Below, piece after piece: positions 14,109-21,451 of a DNA stretch of 26,047 nt. Source of the DNA: Lentisphaeria bacterium. GTDB taxonomy: Bacteria; Verrucomicrobiota; Lentisphaeria; Victivallales; Victivallaceae. Numbering within the stretch: position 1 is the stretch's first letter; each line of letters begins with the position of its first letter. A program made the position numbers and the translations under genes. The notes under the pieces were generated by a model. The model worked only from the letters and a program-made list of their open reading frames with translations. It did not search any database and was not told the DNA's origin. Location: contig JABLYX010000067.1 of NCBI GenBank assembly GCA_018265615.1, positions 1-26,047 of the forward strand, given 5' to 3'.

Positions 14109-14993
14109 TTATTGCGGCTGGCGGCGGCGCGGCAGCCGGCGGTAGCGGATCGTCTTGTTGCGGCGGTCCACTCCGGCCATGAAGAGAACTGCGGTGGTCG
14201 CTGCGACGGCGATGTTCCGCGCGAGAAGCTGGCGGCTCTGCGGCTCCACGCCGCTCTGGAGCTCCGCTTCCCGGACCAGCGTGAAACTGCGGTCCGCATT
14301 CAGGTAGACCAGTCCCCATCCGGCGGCGATTTCATCCGGGGCGATCAGCCCGGCCGGGACCGCAAGGTAGCAGAGGTCGGCGGCGCCGGCGCGGCGGATG
14401 CGTTCGAGGCGGCTGCCCTGGTGCAGGGTGTGCTGCAGCTTTTCCAACTGGCGGCGCAGTTTCTGGTAAGCCTGGTTCCGGCTGGCAGCGTAGTCCCAGC
14501 ATTTGAATTCGCTGAAGAGGTCGTCGGCGGCGGCAAGCTCCGGTTCGGTCACGCGGATCTCCGCCTCGAGCCGCTCCTTGTCGCTGCGCAGGGCATGGAT
14601 CGCATCGAGCAGCGCTTTCTGATCGACACAGTCGCAGAAGCAGTTGTCGAGCTGGTCGAAGAGCACGACGACGGCTGTGCGGACCGCTTCCCGGCTCCGG
14701 GCGTTGTCGCCGCGCCAGAACCCGGCTGCGGTGACCTGATACTTGAACCGGCGCACAGGAACGGAGGTTGCGATCGCATCCGGGGAAAGCGACGCGAGAA
14801 AGCCGACGCAGAGCTGATGGAAATCACTGCGGGTCAGCGCTTTCGGCGGTGGAACCCTGACCGGTGCATGCGTGCTTTCCGCAATCGGTTCGGCGGCGGA
14901 TTTCTCCGCCGCCGACTCTTCGGCCGCGGTTTCTCCGGCTTTCACGGATTCAGCGTAACTGAAAAGATCGAATTCTTCGTCTGACTCGCTCAT
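14109..14993 (-). CDS. Probable PD-(D/E)XK-fold protein, MmcB-like
   Basis: 294 residues. N-terminal 1-45 is acidic and Ala/Glu-rich and contains EFDLF (7-11). A central part follows with a coiled-coil-like helix (about 130-150). Then comes SEFKCWDYAASR (161-172), which resembles the E-x-K catalytic strand and helix of MmcB (EVKxSxxDFxxDR), and after an insert DLCYLAVPAGLIAPDEI (206-222) plus WGLVYLNADRSFTLVREAE, which resembles the FxFAVPxG and GLIxADxxGxxVxREA segments of that family. The tail is very basic (RRLPRRRQPQ). A DNA-repair nuclease role is inferred. The ATG at 14993 was chosen for its AGGAAG ribosome site; the upstream ATG at 15017 lacks one and would fall in the predicted -10 region. 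It is a single-gene unit, convergent with the FAD oxidoreductase. Confidence 0.5.
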   Translation of the reverse strand: MSESDEEFDLFSYAESVKAGETAAEESAAEKSAAEPIAESTHAPVRVPPPKALTRSDFHQLCVGFLASLSPDAIATSVPVRRFKYQVTAAGFWRGDNARSREAVRTAVVVLFDQLDNCFCDCVDQKALLDAIHALRSDKERLEAEIRVTEPELAAADDLFSEFKCWDYAASRNQAYQKLRRQLEKLQHTLHQGSRLERIRRAGAADLCYLAVPAGLIAPDEIAAGWGLVYLNADRSFTLVREAELQSGVEPQSRQLLARNIAVAATTAVLFMAGVDRRNKTIRYRRLPRRRQPQ

Positions 14994-15017
14994 GGGCACT
15001 TCCTGTTGTTCCGTCAT

Positions 15018-15046
15018 AACATAACACGGTTGTGCGGATTTTTCCA
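15018..15046 (-). promoter_or_regulatory. Possible promoter of the MmcB-like gene
   Basis: On the minus strand TGGAAA (15041-15046), 17 bases, TATGTT (15018-15023); each box matches consensus in four of six positions. If used, transcription would begin near 15011, which supports the start codon at 14993 over the one at 15017. Confidence 0.35.
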
Positions 15047-15124
15047 CATATGGCGGGCCGGAATCGTTGAAAATTATGGTTTCAGGGAATTCCGGCGCGA
15101 TTTCCCCTGTGCGAAGCATGGTGG

Positions 15125-15255
15125 AACACGCCTCTCCGCCCGGAAGCGGAAGAGGTGTGTTATCCCAAAAAATCGAGCTCCGGAAAGCAGTGCTTTCCGG
15201 AGCATCCGGCCCCGGCGTTCCGCCGGCCCGGAATCAGGAGGGAACGGATCCCTCC
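15125..15255 (-). terminator. Cluster of four stem-loops after tsf, including an intrinsic terminator
   Basis: Reading away from tsf on the minus strand: stem-loop A at 15237-15255 (GGAGGGA arms, 5-base loop); B at 15206-15231 (CCGGCG arms with an outer CCGG pair); C at 15177-15203 (13-base arms around a single central base, GCTCCGGAAAGCA); and D at 15125-15161 (about 15 pairs with one bulge). C is followed by TCGATTTTTT (T-run 15167-15172), so it is the intrinsic terminator of rpsB-tsf. The 270 bases between tsf and the MmcB-like gene hold nothing else I can identify except that gene's promoter. Confidence 0.75.
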
Positions 15256-15263
15256 CGCATGTG

Positions 15264-16073
15264 TCAGAGCTCTTCGCCGACTTCCCAGCGGACGAAGCGC
15301 GTGACTTTGCAGTTCGGGCGCAGCTTCGCGAGGCTGGTTTTGTCGTCGCGGACCCACGGCTGATCCATCAGGCAGACTTCACTGAAGAACTTGCGGATTT
15401 TACCGGCAAGGATTTTGTCGAGCATCGCGGCAGGTTTGTCCTTGAGCTTCGGATCGGCGGCGGCGGCGATTTCCTTCTCCTTGGCGATGACATCGGCCGG
15501 AACGTCGTTCTCGGTGATGAAACGCGGGCGGAACGCGGCGATATGCAGACAGATGTCATTCAGGATCGCCGGATCGCTCTCGCCGGAAACCTCGACCAGG
15601 ACGGAGACGCGCCCGCCGTCGTGGTGATAGCTTACATAGCGCTCTCCGCCTTCCCACTTCTGGGCGCGGCGGATCTGCATGTTTTCGCCGATTACGCCGA
15701 TGTTGTCGGTCAGCGCACTCTTTTCGGCCTCCTGGACGGCAGCGGTGATATCGCCGTTGCCGGGCATGGCGAGCATGTCGGCGGCGAATTTCTCGACCAT
15801 GTTCACGAACTTGTCGGTCTTGGCCGCGAAGTCGGTCTCGCAGAGGACTTCGATGATCGAAGCCTTGCCGCCGTCGATCGCGGTCAGGACTTTGCCCTGG
15901 TTCGTGCTGCGCCCGGACTTCTTCTCCGCCTTGGCGGCGCCGGATTTGCGCAGGTTTTCAATCGCGAGCTCCATATCGCCGTCGGCGGCGACGAGCGCTT
16001 TTTTGCAGTCCATCATGCCGGCCCCGGTCTTTTCCCGGAGGTCCTGAACCATTTTCGCAGTGATAGCAGCCAT
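15264..16073 (-). CDS. tsf: Elongation factor Ts
   Basis: 269 residues. EF-Ts is the nucleotide exchange factor that releases GDP from EF-Tu. The N-terminal UBA-like module MAAITAKMVQDLREKTGAGMMDCKKAL (starting at residue 1) and the EF-Tu contact motif CETDFAAKTDKF (about 78-89) are diagnostic. The N-terminal module is followed by the Ala/Lys linker AAKAEKKSGR. The ATG at 16073 has a GAGGAG ribosome site. It lies 32 bases downstream of rpsB, the near-universal bacterial order rpsB-tsf. Confidence 0.97.
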   Translation of the reverse strand: MAAITAKMVQDLREKTGAGMMDCKKALVAADGDMELAIENLRKSGAAKAEKKSGRSTNQGKVLTAIDGGKASIIEVLCETDFAAKTDKFVNMVEKFAADMLAMPGNGDITAAVQEAEKSALTDNIGVIGENMQIRRAQKWEGGERYVSYHHDGGRVSVLVEVSGESDPAILNDICLHIAAFRPRFITENDVPADVIAKEKEIAAAADPKLKDKPAAMLDKILAGKIRKFFSEVCLMDQPWVRDDKTSLAKLRPNCKVTRFVRWEVGEEL

Positions 16074-16105
16074 TATAATGATCTCCTCATGGGTTCGGGT
16101 TGGAA

Positions 16106-16966
16106 TTACTCAGCCTTCTCTTCGGCCTTTTCGGCCTTCACTTCCGGCTTGGCCTCGTCTTTGCGCGGAGCGCGGCGGCGGGACCTGTTTTCCCTGTCGG
16201 CCTTTTCGCTGTCGTCGGCCTTTTCCTGAGCGAGCTTCTTCGCGGCTTCGGCCGCGTCGCGCTCTTCGGTGACCTTCTTCTGGTGGATTTCCTTCGCGAT
16301 CTTCACGGCTTCGGAGAAGAGGCTCGTGATGACCTGCACGGACTTGACCGCGTCGTCGTTCGCGGCGACGGGGTAGTCGACCAGCGACGGGTCGCCGTTG
16401 GTGTCGACGATCGCGACGATCGGAATATTCAGCTTGTTCGCTTCGCGGACGGCGTTCAGCTCATTGCAGACGTCGATGACGACGAGAGCCGCCGGAAGAC
16501 GCTTCATGCCGACGATGCCGTCGAGATCGCGGTGCAGCTTCTCGGCGCGGCGCGCGAGGCCCGCGATTTCCTTCTTCTTCATCCCCTTGGCGGAATCGGA
16601 CTCAAGCATCTTGTCGATTTCGCCCATCTTGGAAATGCTCTTGCGGATCGTGACGTTGTTGGTCAGCGTGCCGCCGAGCCAGCGCTCGGAGACGTGGAAC
16701 ATGCCGGTCTCATCCGCGAGGCCCTTCACGAGGTCGCGGATCTGACGCTTCGTGCCGACGAAGAGGATGTCCCCGCCGTTCGCAACAACGCGCTGCAGAA
16801 AGTTGCAGGCCCCCGCAATCTGGTACATCGTCTTCGTGAGGTCGATGATCGAAATCCCGTTCTTCGCCCCGTAGACGTACTCTTTCATCTTCGGGTTCCA
16901 GCGGCGGGTCTGGTGACCAAAGTGACACCCGGCTTCCAACAGATCGTTGATCGAGATCTTTGCCAT
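16106..16966 (-). CDS. rpsB: 30S ribosomal protein S2
   Basis: 286 residues, about 40-50 more than E. coli S2 (241). The start MAKISINDLLEAGCHFGHQTRRWNPKM and YGAKNGISIIDL are S2 signatures, with DTNGDPSLVDYPVAANDDA (about 200-218) the second conserved block. S2 binds the small-subunit body and is needed for initiation. The ATG at 16966 was chosen for its strong AAGGAG site seven bases upstream; an in-frame start at 17014 would add 16 non-family residues. The C-terminal tail (from about 245) is rich in Lys, Glu, Ala and Arg and probably disordered, which is the source of the extra length. Confidence 0.97.
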   Translation of the reverse strand: MAKISINDLLEAGCHFGHQTRRWNPKMKEYVYGAKNGISIIDLTKTMYQIAGACNFLQRVVANGGDILFVGTKRQIRDLVKGLADETGMFHVSERWLGGTLTNNVTIRKSISKMGEIDKMLESDSAKGMKKKEIAGLARRAEKLHRDLDGIVGMKRLPAALVVIDVCNELNAVREANKLNIPIVAIVDTNGDPSLVDYPVAANDDAVKSVQVITSLFSEAVKIAKEIHQKKVTEERDAAEAAKKLAQEKADDSEKADRENRSRRRAPRKDEAKPEVKAEKAEEKAE

Positions 16967-16987
16967 TTTACGGCTCCTTGTTTCTGC

Positions 16988-17048
16988 GGCGCTTATCTTT
17001 ATGCAAGACGCCATTGGTTTGATTGTTGTTCCCCGCGCACTTACGCGG
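16988..17048 (-). promoter_or_regulatory. Structured 5' leader of rpsB
   Basis: The predicted transcript starts near 17052 and has a leader of about 85 bases. It holds two hairpins: CCGCG/CGCGG around TAAGTG (17033-17048) and GGCG-TCTT/AAGA-CGCC with a small bulge (16988-17012). S2 leaders can be autoregulatory in other bacteria, so this may bind S2. That role is inferred and not matched to a known motif. Confidence 0.35.
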
Positions 17049-17058
17049 CGATTCTGTT

Positions 17059-17086
17059 AATATATCACGGCGCGCTCAGAATTCAA
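17059..17086 (-). promoter_or_regulatory. Predicted rpsB-tsf promoter, overlapping the end of argH
   Basis: On the minus strand TTGAAT (17081-17086), 16 bases, TATATT (17059-17064). The -35 box lies in the last codons of argH and the -10 box just after its stop, so rpsB-tsf can be transcribed independently of argH. Confidence 0.6.
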
Positions 17087-18449
17087 GCGATTTTTTCCAG
17101 AATTCGAGCTGTTTCGCGACCTGCCTGAAGCCGGTTCCGCCGGTGATGTCGCGCTTCGCGACGCTGGCGACGGGGTCGAAGAGGGTCGGGAACTCCGGAG
17201 TCGCCTCGGGAATCGTCTCTTTCATCTCCTCAAGCGCGACCTCGTTCAGCGCCCTGCCGCGCTCTTTGCAGTATTTCACAAACGCCCCGACGCGGTGGTG
17301 CGCGGTGCGGAACGGTACGCCGAGCTCGACGAGCTTTTCGGCCAGGTCGGTGGCCATGAGCGCCGGGTCGCTCGCGGCGGCGAGCATGCGGTCCGCCCTG
17401 AGCTTCATCGTCTCGACCATCGGGGGGTAGACCTTCAGGATCATCTTCACCGTGTCGAGCGCGTCGAAGATCGCGACCTTGTCTTCCTGCAGGTCGCGGT
17501 TGTAGGTCAGCGGCAGCCCCTTGCACATGGTCAGGAGCGCGGTGAGCGCGCCGTAGACGCGGGCGGTTTTGCCGCGGGTCAGCTCGCAGACGTCCGGATT
17601 CTTCTTCTGCGGCATCAGCGACGAGCCCGTGCAGAACGCGTCGTCGAGTTCGATGAAGTCGAACTCCTGGCTGGACCAGAGGATCAGGTCCTCCGACAGG
17701 CGGCTCGTGTGCATCGCGAAGATTGCGAGGGCGGAAACCAGCTCGATCGCGAAGTCGCGGTCCGCGACCGCGTCCATGCTGTTCCGCGTAACCCGGCTGA
17801 ATCCGAGCTCCCGGCAGACGGCTTCGCGGTCGATCGGCAGCGTGCTGCCCGCGAGCGCGCCGGAGCCGAGCGGCATGACGTTGATGCGGCGCCGGCAGTC
17901 CGCGAGGCGCTCCGCGTCGCGGTCAAGCATCTCGACGTACGCGAGCAGATGGTGCGCGAAGAGCACGGGCTGCGCGTGCTGCAGGTGCGTGAAGCCCGGC
18001 ATGACGGTTTCCCGGTTCGCGTCGGCCTGCATGACGAGCGCGCGCTGGAAGTGGCGGATCCCCTCGATCAGCCGGTCGGTTTCGTCGCGCAGATAGAGCC
18101 GGATGTCCAGCGCGACCTGGTCGTTGCGGCTGCGGGCGGAGTGGACGCGCGCGCCCTCCGCGCCGAGCACGTCGATGAGCGCGCTTTCGATATGCATATG
18201 GATGTCCTCCATCGCGATATCGTACCGGAAGTCGCCGGTTTCGATGCGCTTCCCGATCCTGTCGAGCTCCGCGCGGATCGCCTCGGCGGTCGCCGCCGGG
18301 ATGATCTTCTGCGCGGCGAGCATTGAGACATGCGCCTTGCTCCCCATGATGTCGAAGTGGTAGAGCCGCTGATCGAACGAGATCGATTCGGAATACTGTG
18401 TGACTTCGTTCCGGGTTTCGGAACTGAACCTGCCGCCCCAAAGTGCCAT
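17076..18449 (-). CDS. argH: Argininosuccinate lyase
   Basis: 457 residues, the exact size range of ArgH, which splits argininosuccinate into arginine and fumarate in the last step of arginine synthesis. The start MALWGGRFSSE, HIESALIDVLG, RSRNDQVALDIRLY (the HSRSRNDQ catalytic block), GFTHLQHAQPV with the catalytic histidine, and the fumarase-superfamily signature GSSLMPQKKNPD are all present. The ATG at 18449 aligns with the family N-terminus and follows GGGAGA. The in-frame ATG at 18491 has no ribosome site and would add 14 extra residues. It is cytoplasmic and homotetrameric in the family. It is expressed from its own promoter, divergent from the zinc-ribbon gene. Confidence 0.97.
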   Translation of the reverse strand: MALWGGRFSSETRNEVTQYSESISFDQRLYHFDIMGSKAHVSMLAAQKIIPAATAEAIRAELDRIGKRIETGDFRYDIAMEDIHMHIESALIDVLGAEGARVHSARSRNDQVALDIRLYLRDETDRLIEGIRHFQRALVMQADANRETVMPGFTHLQHAQPVLFAHHLLAYVEMLDRDAERLADCRRRINVMPLGSGALAGSTLPIDREAVCRELGFSRVTRNSMDAVADRDFAIELVSALAIFAMHTSRLSEDLILWSSQEFDFIELDDAFCTGSSLMPQKKNPDVCELTRGKTARVYGALTALLTMCKGLPLTYNRDLQEDKVAIFDALDTVKMILKVYPPMVETMKLRADRMLAAASDPALMATDLAEKLVELGVPFRTAHHRVGAFVKYCKERGRALNEVALEEMKETIPEATPEFPTLFDPVASVAKRDITGGTGFRQVAKQLEFWKKSLEF

Positions 18450-18502
18450 TCTTACTGTATCTCCCTGAAGAATTTCGAATGTTTGCTCCATGTATTCTTA
18501 TT

Positions 18503-18531
18503 AAAATAGCCGTCCGGGACTGGATTTTCAA
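18503..18531 (-). promoter_or_regulatory. Predicted argH promoter
   Basis: On the minus strand TTGAAA (18526-18531), 17 bases, TATTTT (18503-18508). This is a good sigma-70 match about 54 bases upstream of the argH ATG. No ARG-box-like palindrome was recognised around it. Confidence 0.7.
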
Positions 18532-18542
18532 TCGGAATGCAC

Positions 18543-18550
18543 TATATTAT
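18543..18550 (+). promoter_or_regulatory. Predicted -10 box of the zinc-ribbon gene
   Basis: TATATTAT, the same octamer as upstream of the waa operon, ends eight bases before the ATG at 18559. A -35 candidate is poor (TGGATT at 18521-18526, spacer 16). Transcription would start at or within a few bases of the ATG, implying a leaderless or nearly leaderless mRNA. Confidence 0.4.
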
Positions 18551-18558
18551 CCTGTATT

Positions 18559-18780
18559 ATGAATAACATCTGTCACAACAAGCCGGGGAAGCCGTTCAAC
18601 GGCAATATCCTGTGTCCGAATTGCGGCGAGCGCCTGACGCCCGCCGACCTCGAAGTGTTTGCGAAATGCCCGTTCTGCGACTGGGGGTTCCCGCGCGACG
18701 CGTGTCTCGAGGACTTCGTCATCAGCCCCATCGTGAACCGCTGGATGGCGCGGGCCAGCAGCCAGTTTCCGCGCGAATAG
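18559..18780 (+). CDS. Small zinc-ribbon protein
   Basis: 73 residues with two Cys pairs, CPNC (C19, C22) and CPFC (C37, C40), 14 residues apart, typical of a one-zinc ribbon. The rest is short: LTPADLEVFAK between the pairs and a C-terminal helix ending in ARASSQFPRE. It has no signal peptide. It precedes the GT-C-type membrane protein by 40 bases and could share its transcript. A role in nucleic-acid or protein binding is possible; nothing more specific can be read. The start is the first ATG, with no ribosome site ahead of it. Confidence 0.7.
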   Translation: MNNICHNKPGKPFNGNILCPNCGERLTPADLEVFAKCPFCDWGFPRDACLEDFVISPIVNRWMARASSQFPRE

Positions 18781-18820
18781 CGCCGGAGCCGGGAACAGAT
18801 ACCGATCGACAGGAGAGCGC

Positions 18821-20359
18821 GTGAAGCAGAAATCCGAGATTTGCGGCGGGAAGCGGAGCGGGCCGTGGCTGGATCGCAACCGGTGGGTCCTGTTTGCGGG
18901 GACTCTGCTGTTTTTCACCGTGTTCGCGTTTTTCAGCGTCGATTTGCACCATGACGGCGTCATGCTGAAGCCGGCGATGGACGTCGCAAACGGCAGGGTT
19001 GTGTTCCGCGACACTTTTTCGCAATACGGAATCCTGACTCCGATTCTTCAGGGGCTGGTCGTGAAGCTCTTCGGCGCGGAGCTGCTTTTCCTGCGGCTGC
19101 TGACCGTTGTATGTTACGGCGTGTGCGCCATGCTGCTTGACCGGTTGTACTGCCGCTTTCTCTCCGTGTCGTTCCGCGCGGGGCTGTTCGGGCTTTTCGC
19201 GGGGCTTGCCCCGTTCTACTTGTGGGATATGCATGCGTGGCCTTCGGTTTACGCGCTCTGCTGCATGCTGGCCGGCGGAGTGCTGATGCTCCGGTATCTG
19301 GAGTCCGGCGGAAAGTACGCATTGTTTTTCTGTGGCGTTGCCGCCGCCGCCGCTTTCGGGTTCCGGCAGCCGTGCGGACTGGTGATGTTCCTGGCGGGAG
19401 GGCTCACGCTCGGGCTCGAAGCATGGAGTTGCCGGACTCCTCCGCGTGAATGGGGGTGGCGCCTGGGGTGGTTTCTGGGGGGCTGCGGCGCATTGCTGGC
19501 GGTGTTCGCCTGCTACCTGACTTTATATGGCGCGTGGACGGATTATATTCAGCAGACCTGGGCTTTTGCCGGGAAATTCGCTTCGGATACCGGGGAGGGC
19601 GGTCGCATTGCTGTTTTCTTCGGCTGCCTTTTTCCGTTCCGTTCGGTATTTGTATTGTTTCCGCTTGCTTCCCTGGGACTGTTCTTCTGGGAACTGAACA
19701 TTTTGCGCCGGCGGCGCGGAGACGCCCGGACACTGATGCTGCTGGCCGTGCTTCTGGTCGGGCTGGCGTCCTGGCACCAGTATTTCCCTGTGCCGTGCTT
19801 CCGGCATCTCTACTGGGGCGGGATCCCGATGTTCGGCGCTTTTGTCCTTTTGCTTGAGCGCATCTGGCACAGCCCCTGGCGGTGGGGGCTCCGGGCTGCA
19901 CTGTTCGTTGTGCTGCTCTCGTGGCCGCTCTGGGAGATCGGGGTGCGGGCATGTCACGGCGCGGCGTTGATAGCGTCGCTTCCGGAACGCGAATGCGTGG
20001 ATCTCCGCGGCATCCGCCGGCTTCGGCTGGAGAAGCCGGAGGCGGAATATTTCAGACATATTGAACGGACGATGAAAAAGATTCCCAGGGCGTACGAAGA
20101 CCGGCTCGTCATGAATCTGACGCCTCACGCGTTATTCATCTGTTTTCTGCCGGATCATCCGGATTTTCGCCCGATGTACGTGAACTGGGGCAATTCCGTA
20201 TATCCCGATTACGCTGAAAAGGCGGTGGAGGCAGTCAGGGATTTCCGCCCGATCATCCTGTCGGCGGCCCCGGAGCCGTTTCCCGGATACCGCCCGGTCG
20301 GCGGCTTTCCGGAAGCTGCGCCGCTGTGCTTTCTGTCGATACCTCCCGAGGGGGAGTGA
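18821..20359 (+). CDS. GT-C-type membrane glycosyltransferase, GT39/ArnT-like
   Basis: 512 residues, many hydrophobic helices (first about 22-39, then roughly ten more up to about 380) and a soluble C-terminal part. Just after the first helix comes DLHHDG (41-46) followed by PAMDVANGRVVFRDTFSQYG (51-70). This is the position of the acidic catalytic loop in lipid-linked-sugar transferases of the ArnT/PMT/GT39 type. It would use a polyprenyl-phosphate sugar and act on the periplasmic side. The acceptor is unknown; LPS, a glycan or a protein are all possible. The start is GTG at 18821, supported by AGGAG about six bases upstream. A terminator follows the stop directly. Confidence 0.7.
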   Translation: MKQKSEICGGKRSGPWLDRNRWVLFAGTLLFFTVFAFFSVDLHHDGVMLKPAMDVANGRVVFRDTFSQYGILTPILQGLVVKLFGAELLFLRLLTVVCYGVCAMLLDRLYCRFLSVSFRAGLFGLFAGLAPFYLWDMHAWPSVYALCCMLAGGVLMLRYLESGGKYALFFCGVAAAAAFGFRQPCGLVMFLAGGLTLGLEAWSCRTPPREWGWRLGWFLGGCGALLAVFACYLTLYGAWTDYIQQTWAFAGKFASDTGEGGRIAVFFGCLFPFRSVFVLFPLASLGLFFWELNILRRRRGDARTLMLLAVLLVGLASWHQYFPVPCFRHLYWGGIPMFGAFVLLLERIWHSPWRWGLRAALFVVLLSWPLWEIGVRACHGAALIASLPERECVDLRGIRRLRLEKPEAEYFRHIERTMKKIPRAYEDRLVMNLTPHALFICFLPDHPDFRPMYVNWGNSVYPDYAEKAVEAVRDFRPIILSAAPEPFPGYRPVGGFPEAAPLCFLSIPPEGE

Positions 20360-20361
20360 CA

Positions 20362-20392
20362 GCCGCCGGAGGCATTCCCCTCGGCGGCTTTT
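20362..20392 (+). terminator. Intrinsic terminator after the GT-C gene
   Basis: Arms GCCGCCG (20362-20368) and CGGCGGC (20382-20388), with an inner AGG/CCT pairing and one bulged G, are followed by TTTT. An outer inverted repeat TGACAG (20357-20362) / CTGTCA (20401-20406) embraces it and includes both convergent stop codons. Confidence 0.85.
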
Positions 20393-20403
20393 CTGATTTC
20401 CTG

Positions 20404-21447
20404 TCAGCCCTGCCGGGCCGGGGAGGCAAAGCGCAGCCGCTCGTTCGTCATCGAAGCGAACCGCTTCCCGTCGATCTCCGAAAGCAGGGGTTCGCCGCGG
20501 AAGAAGCGGTCGAACTCCTCGAGGATGAACCGGATGTAGCGGCCGGTTCCGTCGTGGCCCGCGTTGTGCGGCGTAAGGATCGCATTCGGCAGCCCCCGCA
20601 GCGGCGAATCCTCCGGCAGCGGTTCCGTGCCGTAGACGTCGAGGATCGCGCGGATCCGGCCCCGCCTGAGCTCCGCGGCGAGCGCGGCTTCGTCGGTCAG
20701 GCCGGCGCGGCCCGCGTTGATGAAGACCGCGCCCTCCTTCAGCAGCGCGAATTCGGCCGCGCCGATGCGGCGCAGATTCCGCACGGTCAGTCCCGCGAGC
20801 GTATGGAAGATGTCCGACTCCGCCAGCAGCGCTTCGAGCGACGGCGCCTTGTCCGCTCCCAGGGCGGCCAGTTCCGCGGCGGTGCTGTGCTCCGAAAAGA
20901 CCAGGATCCGGCCCGGATGCAGCACCCGGAGCATCCGCAGGAGGTGCCGCGTGATGTCGCCCATGCCCCAGATGCCGATCGTGAGTCCGCATATGTCGCG
21001 GAAGTCGCGGCCGGACTTCCAGCGCAGCTCCGACGCGCCGAACTGCGCGTATTCCGCGAGGTTCCGCTGGGCGATCAGCGTCGTCATTAGCGACCATTCC
21101 GCGACGAGCTCCGCCATGACCGGGTTCGCGGTCGTGACCGCGACGCCGGTCCGGTAGGTGCTTTCGTCCGTGACGGCGACGACGGAGCCCGCCGCATGGC
21201 CGATGATCTTCACCTCAGGCGCGCGTTCGAGGAACTTCTGCGTGCAGACCGGGGATCTCCATGAGGTGATGATTCCGTCGCACCCCTCCAGCAGGGCGCT
21301 CCAGTCCGGGTCGAACAGGTCCTCCGCCGCGGCGGGGATCGCTACGTCGAACCCGTACCGGGCCGCCAGCGCGAGGTTTTCCGACGTCCAGAAGCGTTCG
21401 GCGAAGCTTTTATATAAGGAGAGGAAGACGATTTTTTTGTTACGCAT
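20404..21447 (-). CDS. D-2-hydroxyacid dehydrogenase, NAD-binding
   Basis: 347 residues. The NAD site is GIWGMGDITRHL (158-169, GxGxxG type). The catalytic trio of the D-2-hydroxyacid dehydrogenase family is present: R247 (INAGRAGL), E275 (YGTEPL) and H294 (LTPHNAGHDG). It should interconvert a 2-keto acid and a D-2-hydroxy acid in the cytoplasm. The exact substrate is unknown; a sugar-acid-derived keto acid would suit the neighbouring lyase and symporter. The ATG at 21447 was chosen because it begins four bases after the symporter stop, whereas an in-frame start at 21483 would overlap the symporter and add a polybasic 12-residue stretch. It is the last gene of the operon. Confidence 0.88.
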   Translation of the reverse strand: MRNKKIVFLSLYKSFAERFWTSENLALAARYGFDVAIPAAAEDLFDPDWSALLEGCDGIITSWRSPVCTQKFLERAPEVKIIGHAAGSVVAVTDESTYRTGVAVTTANPVMAELVAEWSLMTTLIAQRNLAEYAQFGASELRWKSGRDFRDICGLTIGIWGMGDITRHLLRMLRVLHPGRILVFSEHSTAAELAALGADKAPSLEALLAESDIFHTLAGLTVRNLRRIGAAEFALLKEGAVFINAGRAGLTDEAALAAELRRGRIRAILDVYGTEPLPEDSPLRGLPNAILTPHNAGHDGTGRYIRFILEEFDRFFRGEPLLSEIDGKRFASMTNERLRFASPARQG

Positions 21448-21451
21448 GGTT

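Noticed and set aside
15006..17128. Long plus-strand open frames opposite tsf and rpsB
   Set aside because: They are antisense to two universally conserved ribosomal genes, and their composition is that of reversed coding sequence.
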